The translations under genes were made by a program, and so were the position numbers. From assembly GCF_035712165.1 (NCBI RefSeq), contig NZ_DASTBH010000485.1, positions 1 to 64,000 of the forward strand: a stretch of DNA of 64,000 bases. Direction: 5' to 3'. Below the pieces are notes generated by a model that was given only the letters and a program-made list of their open reading frames with translations, had not been told where the DNA came from and ran no database searches. This DNA comes from DASYTH01 sp035712165. GTDB taxonomy: Bacteria; Actinomycetota; Actinomycetes; Mycobacteriales; Pseudonocardiaceae. Positions 59,980 to 64,000 of the stretch are shown here, piece by piece (position 1 is the first letter of the stretch; the number at the start of each line of letters is the position of its first letter).

Positions 59980-61890
59980 GTGAACTCCCGTTGGTCGCGG
60001 GTGCTGCGCACCCCGCTGGGCGCCACGGCGACCGTGCTCGTCGTGCTGGTTCTCGGGCTGGCCGTCCTCGGCCCGGTCCTGTGGGGCGCCGATGCCGAGG
60101 CCGTCGACACCGACAACATCCTGGCGCCGCCGTCGAGCGAGCACTGGGCGGGCACGGACAACCTCGGCCGGGACATCTTCCTGCGGGTCCTCGTCGCGGC
60201 CCGGCTCTCGGTCGTGCTGGCCCTGCTCGCCGTGGTGATCGCGGTGACCGCCGGCCTGCTGCTCGGGTCCGCGCCGTTCCTGGTCGGCCGGCGGCTCGGC
60301 CGGCTGCTGTCGGCGGCGGTCAACATCGCCGTCGCGTTCCCTGGACTGCTGCTGGCGCTGTTCTTCGCGGTCGTGTTCGGCGTCGGCGCGACCGGGGCGG
60401 TGCTGGCCATCGGGCTGGCGGGCGCCCCGGCGTTCGCCCGCCTCACCCAGACCCTGGTGGCCGGGGTCGCGTCCCGGGACTTCGTCGCGGCCGCGCGGGT
60501 GGCCGGCGTCGGGCGGGTCCGCATCCTGTTCCGGCACGTGCTGCCGAACATCGCCGAGCCGCTGGTGGTCAACGCCACCATCGGCGCCGGTTCCGCGCTG
60601 CTGTCCTTCGCCGGGCTGTCCTTTCTCGGGCTCGGCGTCCAGTCGCCGGCCTACGACTGGGGCCGGCTGCTCTACGACGGCATCGGCGCCATCTACGTGA
60701 ACCCGGCCGCGGCGATCGCCCCCGGCACGGCCGTGCTCGTCGCCGGCCTGGCGTTCAACCTCTTCGGCGAGTCGGTCGCCAAGGGACTCGGCGTCACCGT
60801 CGGCGCGGGCCCGCTCGCGGTGGCGCACACCGCCTCGGTGCGCCGGCCGGAACCCGAGACCGCCGTCGAGGAGGCGCCGGCCGCACCGTCCGAGATGGTG
60901 CTCGACGTCCGCGACCTGGAGGTGACCTTCCCCGGGCCGGTGCGGCCGGTCCGCGGGGTGAGCTTCGCGGTGCGCCGGGGCGAGGCGCTCGGCGTCGTGG
61001 GGGAGTCGGGCTCCGGCAAGTCGCTGACCGCGCTGGCGGTCACCCGCCTGGTCGGCGACGACGGGCGGGTCGACGCCACCCGGCTCGAACTGCTCGGCCA
61101 TGACCTGCGCGCGGCGGACACCCCGGTCCGGCGCCGGACGCTCGGCACCGCGCTGGCCATGGTGTTCCAGGACCCGATGACCTCGCTCAACCCGGCCCAC
61201 CGGATCGGGGGCCAGTTGGCCGAGGTCGCGGTCCACCACCAGGGCATGACCCGTCGCGCGGCGCTCGCCCGCGCCGTGGACCGGCTGGCCGCCGTCCGCA
61301 TTCCCGACGCGGCCACCCGCGCCCGGCAGTACCCGCACGAGTTCTCCGGCGGGATGCGGCAGCGCGCGATGATCGGCATGGGGCTGATGGGCGCCCCGGC
61401 GCTGATCGTCGCGGACGAGCCGACCACCGCCCTCGACGTCACCGTCCAGCGCCAGGTGCTCGACCTGCTCGCCGCGATCCGCGCGGCGGACGACGTGGCG
61501 CTGATGCTGATCAGCCACGACGTGGCGGTCGTCGGCGAGGTCTGCGACCGGGTCCTGGTGATGTACGCGGGCCGCATCGTCGAGGACCTGCCGGCGGCCG
61601 ACCTGGCCGGCGCGGCCCGGCACCCCTACACCCGGGCCCTGGTCGCCGCGGTCCCCGACATGACCACCGACCTCGACGAGCCGCTCGCGACGATCCCGGG
61701 CCGCCCGGTCGACCCGGCCGCCGTCCCACCCGGCTGCGCCTACGCCGCGCGCTGCCCCCTGGCCGACGCCCGCTGCCGCACCGAAGACCCCCCACTGACC
61801 GCCGACCCGGACCACCGCGTCGCCTGCTGGCACGCCGGCGAACCCCTACCGACACCGAGAGTCGCAGACGAACTGGTGGAGTCCCCATGA
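59980..61890 (+). CDS. Fused DppC permease - DppD ATPase
   Basis: 636 residues. Permease half 1-290: 'HWAGTDNLGRDIFLRVL', EAA loop DFVAAARVAGVGRVRILFRHVLPN. A linker rich in Pro/Glu follows, then the ATPase: Walker A GESGSGKS (about 347), signature SGGMRQRAMIG (about 455), Walker B LIVADEPTTALD. The DppD-type C-terminal CxYxxRC cluster (CAYAARCPLADARC) is present and is usually an Fe-S or zinc site. Such fusions are common in actinobacteria. The last residues after CWHAGEPLP look disturbed: see the duplication just downstream. Confidence 0.92.
   Translation: MNSRWSRVLRTPLGATATVLVVLVLGLAVLGPVLWGADAEAVDTDNILAPPSSEHWAGTDNLGRDIFLRVLVAARLSVVLALLAVVIAVTAGLLLGSAPFLVGRRLGRLLSAAVNIAVAFPGLLLALFFAVVFGVGATGAVLAIGLAGAPAFARLTQTLVAGVASRDFVAAARVAGVGRVRILFRHVLPNIAEPLVVNATIGAGSALLSFAGLSFLGLGVQSPAYDWGRLLYDGIGAIYVNPAAAIAPGTAVLVAGLAFNLFGESVAKGLGVTVGAGPLAVAHTASVRRPEPETAVEEAPAAPSEMVLDVRDLEVTFPGPVRPVRGVSFAVRRGEALGVVGESGSGKSLTALAVTRLVGDDGRVDATRLELLGHDLRAADTPVRRRTLGTALAMVFQDPMTSLNPAHRIGGQLAEVAVHHQGMTRRAALARAVDRLAAVRIPDAATRARQYPHEFSGGMRQRAMIGMGLMGAPALIVADEPTTALDVTVQRQVLDLLAAIRAADDVALMLISHDVAVVGEVCDRVLVMYAGRIVEDLPAADLAGAARHPYTRALVAAVPDMTTDLDEPLATIPGRPVDPAAVPPGCAYAARCPLADARCRTEDPPLTADPDHRVACWHAGEPLPTPRVADELVESP
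61819..61847 (+). repeat. 29-nt direct repeat, copy A (end of DppD)
   Basis: GTCGCCTGCTGGCACGCCGG and nine further bases are repeated exactly 203 bases later. Encodes VACWHAGEPL at the C-terminus of the fused permease-ATPase. Confidence 0.8.
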
Positions 61891-62093
61891 GCGAGCGCCA
61901 GCATCGTGCCCGCCAACCGCACCTAAGGGGAACGGGGCGCAACCCAGCCACCGGCACCCCGCCAACCGAGCATTGTCAACTCACCGCCACCACAGCAGTA
62001 GATCCCGGAGAGGCGGAACTGGTCGCCTGCTGGCACGCCGGCGAACCCCTGCCGGTGACGCACGACGCCGACGAGTTGGTGGATTTCTTGTGA
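61887..62093 (+). CDS. Short ORF carrying a duplicated DppD C-terminus
   Basis: 68 residues. The first ~40 are low-complexity and translated from an ATGAGCGAGC element that overlaps the DppD stop as ATGA. The last 26 (ELVACWHAGEPLPVTHDADE...) repeat the C-terminus of the upstream ATPase. It overlaps the next ATPase start as GTGA. Probably not a functional protein: more likely an insertion/duplication that separated the original DppD tail from the body and kept ribosome coupling along the operon. Confidence 0.5.
   Translation: MSERQHRARQPHLRGTGRNPATGTPPTEHCQLTATTAVDPGEAELVACWHAGEPLPVTHDADELVDFL
62022..62050 (+). repeat. 29-nt direct repeat, copy B
   Basis: Exact second copy of the DppD tail sequence, in the same frame sense, followed by a diverged version of the remaining tail (..ADELVDFL versus ..ADELVESP). 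Confidence 0.8.
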
Positions 62094-62836
62094 CAGAACT
62101 ACTTTTCGAGGACGTGACCGTCCGGTATGGACGGACGACCGCTGTGGACGGGGTCAGCCTCGCCGTGCCGGCGGGGGAGGTGGTCGGGCTCGTCGGCGAG
62201 TCCGGTTCCGGCAAGTCCACGCTCGCCAAGGCCGCCGTCGGGCTGGCTCCACTGAGCGGCGGCCGGATCAGCCTCGGCGGTGCGCCGGTCCCGACCCGGG
62301 GCCGGCGCCGCCCGCTGCAGATGGTCTTCCAGGACCCGTACTCCTCGCTCGACCCGCGGTTGACGGTCGGGGCGAGCGTGGCCGAGGCGCTGCCGCCGGG
62401 CGGCTCCCGCGCGCAGCGGCGGGCCGAGGTGGAACGACTCCTCGACCTGGTGCACCTCGATCCGGCCAGCGCCCGGGTGGGGCCGTCCCGGCTGTCCGGC
62501 GGCCAGCGGCAGCGGGTCGCGCTGGCCCGCGCGCTGGCCGCCGACCCGCGCGTGATCATCGCCGACGAGATCACCTCCGCCCTGGACGTGTCGATCCAGG
62601 GCGCGGTGCTCAACCTGGTCCGCGAGCTCCAGCGCGAGCTGGGCCTGTCGATCCTGTTCATCTCGCACAATCTCGCGGTGGTCCGCTACGTCGCCGGGAG
62701 CGTCGCGGTCATGCGGGACGGCAGGGTGGTCGAACAGGGACCCACCGCACGGGTGCTCGCCGAACCCAGCCACGACTACACCCGCGAACTGCTCGCCGCA
62801 GTTCCCGGAGGAACCATGCGAAGGAGCCGGCCTTGA
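62090..62836 (+). CDS. Peptide ABC transporter ATPase (DppF type)
   Basis: 248 residues. Walker A GESGSGKST (about 40), QMVFQDPYSSLDPRLTVG, signature LSGGQRQRVALAR (about 135), Walker B VIIADEITSALD. The 'FQDPYSSLDPR' string is typical of OppF/DppF. GTG start coupled to the preceding short ORF. Completes an SBP-DppB-DppCD-DppF importer. Confidence 0.93.
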   Translation: MTELLFEDVTVRYGRTTAVDGVSLAVPAGEVVGLVGESGSGKSTLAKAAVGLAPLSGGRISLGGAPVPTRGRRRPLQMVFQDPYSSLDPRLTVGASVAEALPPGGSRAQRRAEVERLLDLVHLDPASARVGPSRLSGGQRQRVALARALAADPRVIIADEITSALDVSIQGAVLNLVRELQRELGLSILFISHNLAVVRYVAGSVAVMRDGRVVEQGPTARVLAEPSHDYTRELLAAVPGGTMRRSRP

Positions 62837-64000
62837 CCCGAAAGATGCGCATCCAGGACCTCACCGACCTGGCGGTCCCGTCCCAGCCCGCGCTCTCGCC
62901 GGACGGCGGCCGGATCGCCTACGTGCTCCGGACCCTGGACGCCGGCCAGGACCGCAACGTCGATGAGCTGTGGCTGGCCGGCACCGACGGCTCCGCGCCG
63001 CGCCGGCTCACCGCGGGGCCGCACGACAGCGCGCCGGCCTGGTCTCCGGACGGTCGCCGGCTCGCGTTCGTCCGCGACGGGCAGGTGGCCGTGCTCGACG
63101 CCGAGGGCGGCGAGCCGGAGCGGCTGACCGACCTGCCGCTCGGCGCCGGTGCGCCCCGGTGGAGCCCGGACGGCGGCCGGCTCGCGTTCACCGCGCCGGT
63201 CGACCCGGCCGGCGGGCAGGGACCGATGGTCACCGACGGCCTCGGCTACCAGGCCGACGGCGCCGGCATGTTCGGTGCGGTCCGCCAGCAGTTGCACGTC
63301 ATCGACCTGGACAGCCGCGAGCTCCGCCGGCTCACCGACGGGCCCGAGGACGCCGGTGACCCGGCCTGGTCGCCCGACGGCGCCACCCTCGCCTTCACCT
63401 GCCGGACCGGCGCTGACAGCGACCTGCGCCACCGCACCCCGGTCCACCTGCTGGCGGTGGATGAGCCGCACGGCAGCCCGCGCGTGCTCGCCTTCGCCGG
63501 CGGCGTGGCCGCCACCGTGGGCTGGACCGCCGACGGCTCGGCGCTGCTCGTGGTCGGCTGGTCCGGTGACCCGGCCGGCCACGCCCGCCTGTTCCGGGTC
63601 GGCACCGAGAGCGGGGAGGTCACCGACCTGTCCGGGGGCACCGACCGCAACGTCATGCCCGGCGCGACGGCCTACCCCGGCGGGTTGCCGCAGGAGCACG
63701 GCGGCCGGGTGTTCTTCTGCCTGCGCGACCACGGGTGCACCCACCTCTGGTCGGTCGCCCTGGACGGCGGCGACGCCCGGCCGGTCCTGGGCGGCGCCGG
63801 CCGGGTCGTGTCCGGACTGTCGGTCGCGGGCGGCCGGGCCGCGCTCGCGCTCGGCACGCCCGAGTCCTTCGGCGAGATCGGCGTCGTGGACCTCACGACC
63901 GGCGCCGTGACCGTGCTGACCGGGCACGGCACCGGCCTCGACCTGCACCCCCGCGAGGAACGGTGGTTCACGATCTCCGACGGCACCGAGGTGCAGGCCT
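62833..64000 (+). CDS. S9-family prolyl-oligopeptidase-like peptidase (3' end outside window)
   Basis: The visible 389 codons are the N-terminal WD40-like beta-propeller: repeated blocks such as APAWSPDGRRLAFVRDG, APRWSPDGGRLAFTAP and DPAWSPDGATLAFTCRTG. The catalytic hydrolase domain lies beyond the window. TTG start chosen because AAGGAG lies six bases upstream and it overlaps the DppF stop (TTGA); an ATG 12 bases on is an alternative. With the importer and the serine hydrolase it forms a peptide uptake and degradation operon. Confidence 0.88.
   Translation, partial: MTRKMRIQDLTDLAVPSQPALSPDGGRIAYVLRTLDAGQDRNVDELWLAGTDGSAPRRLTAGPHDSAPAWSPDGRRLAFVRDGQVAVLDAEGGEPERLTDLPLGAGAPRWSPDGGRLAFTAPVDPAGGQGPMVTDGLGYQADGAGMFGAVRQQLHVIDLDSRELRRLTDGPEDAGDPAWSPDGATLAFTCRTGADSDLRHRTPVHLLAVDEPHGSPRVLAFAGGVAATVGWTADGSALLVVGWSGDPAGHARLFRVGTESGEVTDLSGGTDRNVMPGATAYPGGLPQEHGGRVFFCLRDHGCTHLWSVALDGGDARPVLGGAGRVVSGLSVAGGRAALALGTPESFGEIGVVDLTTGAVTVLTGHGTGLDLHPREERWFTISDGTEVQA

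Noticed and set aside
57228..60581. 1117-codon leftward open frame
   Set aside because: Antisense of the peptide-binding and permease genes with shadow composition; the sense frames have clear domains and ribosome sites.
59911..61833. 640-codon leftward open frame opposite the fused DppCD gene
   Set aside because: Arg/Gly/Asp-rich with no motif; the sense strand encodes a well-defined permease-ATPase.

Overview
The window is uniformly very GC-rich, with dense operons full of ATGA/GTGA start-stop overlaps, frequent GTG starts and typical high-GC Gram-positive families (LGFP repeats, Ser/Thr kinase with one membrane span, PadR plus DUF1048, a fused DppC-DppD protein). It is an actinomycete chromosome. 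The style, including a recurring GTCCAC(A/T)GTGGAC palindrome, suggests Pseudonocardiales, but that assignment is inference. I see no rRNA, tRNA, CRISPR array, transposase or integrase.

Left flank (1-7.2 kb): a leftward three-gene set (M15-type peptidase, LGFP/phage-tail-lysozyme protein, glycine-zipper protein cut by the window edge), an O-methyltransferase, a divergent TetR/oxidoreductase pair with a clear operator, and a membrane Ser/Thr kinase.

Core (about 7.2-47.9 kb): a large biosynthetic cluster built mainly from separate rather than modular assembly-line parts. It has six carrier domains, four intact adenylating enzymes plus one gutted one, four condensation-domain-like proteins, three thioesterase-like proteins, a KAS II and a KAS III. 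Embedded in it is a tightly coupled isoprenoid operon: polyprenyl synthase, UbiA-type prenyltransferase, oxidosqualene/hopene-cyclase-like protein with an altered acid motif, FAD monooxygenase (possible epoxidase) and a HisC-like aminotransferase. Tailoring genes are three P450s, two or three non-heme Fe dioxygenases (TauD and PhyH types), two GT1 glycosyltransferases, a DegT aminotransferase and one or two O-methyltransferases. A DrrA/DrrB-type exporter sits at the head of a roughly 14-kb rightward operon that ends with an E1-alpha/E1-beta thiamine-diphosphate enzyme. The most economical reading is a glycosylated hybrid of a (mero)terpenoid with amino-acyl/acyl units passed between free-standing carriers. 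I cannot name the product. Several assembly-line proteins carry substitutions at the catalytic residue (C domains with His to Ser, Gln or Asn; a TE with Asp and another with Cys at the nucleophile position), so the system probably uses non-canonical chemistry or scaffolding partners.

Right flank (47.9-64 kb): a broken acetyltransferase remnant marks the probable cluster edge. It is followed by a PadR-DUF1048-ABC drug-export operon, a VOC protein, a DUF574-type methyltransferase, a MarR/MMPL divergent pair with a near-perfect operator, an asparaginase, a serine beta-lactamase-like hydrolase, and a complete Dpp/Opp-type peptide importer operon leading into an S9 peptidase cut by the window end. 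These look like peptide import/processing and resistance genes and are probably not part of the core pathway.
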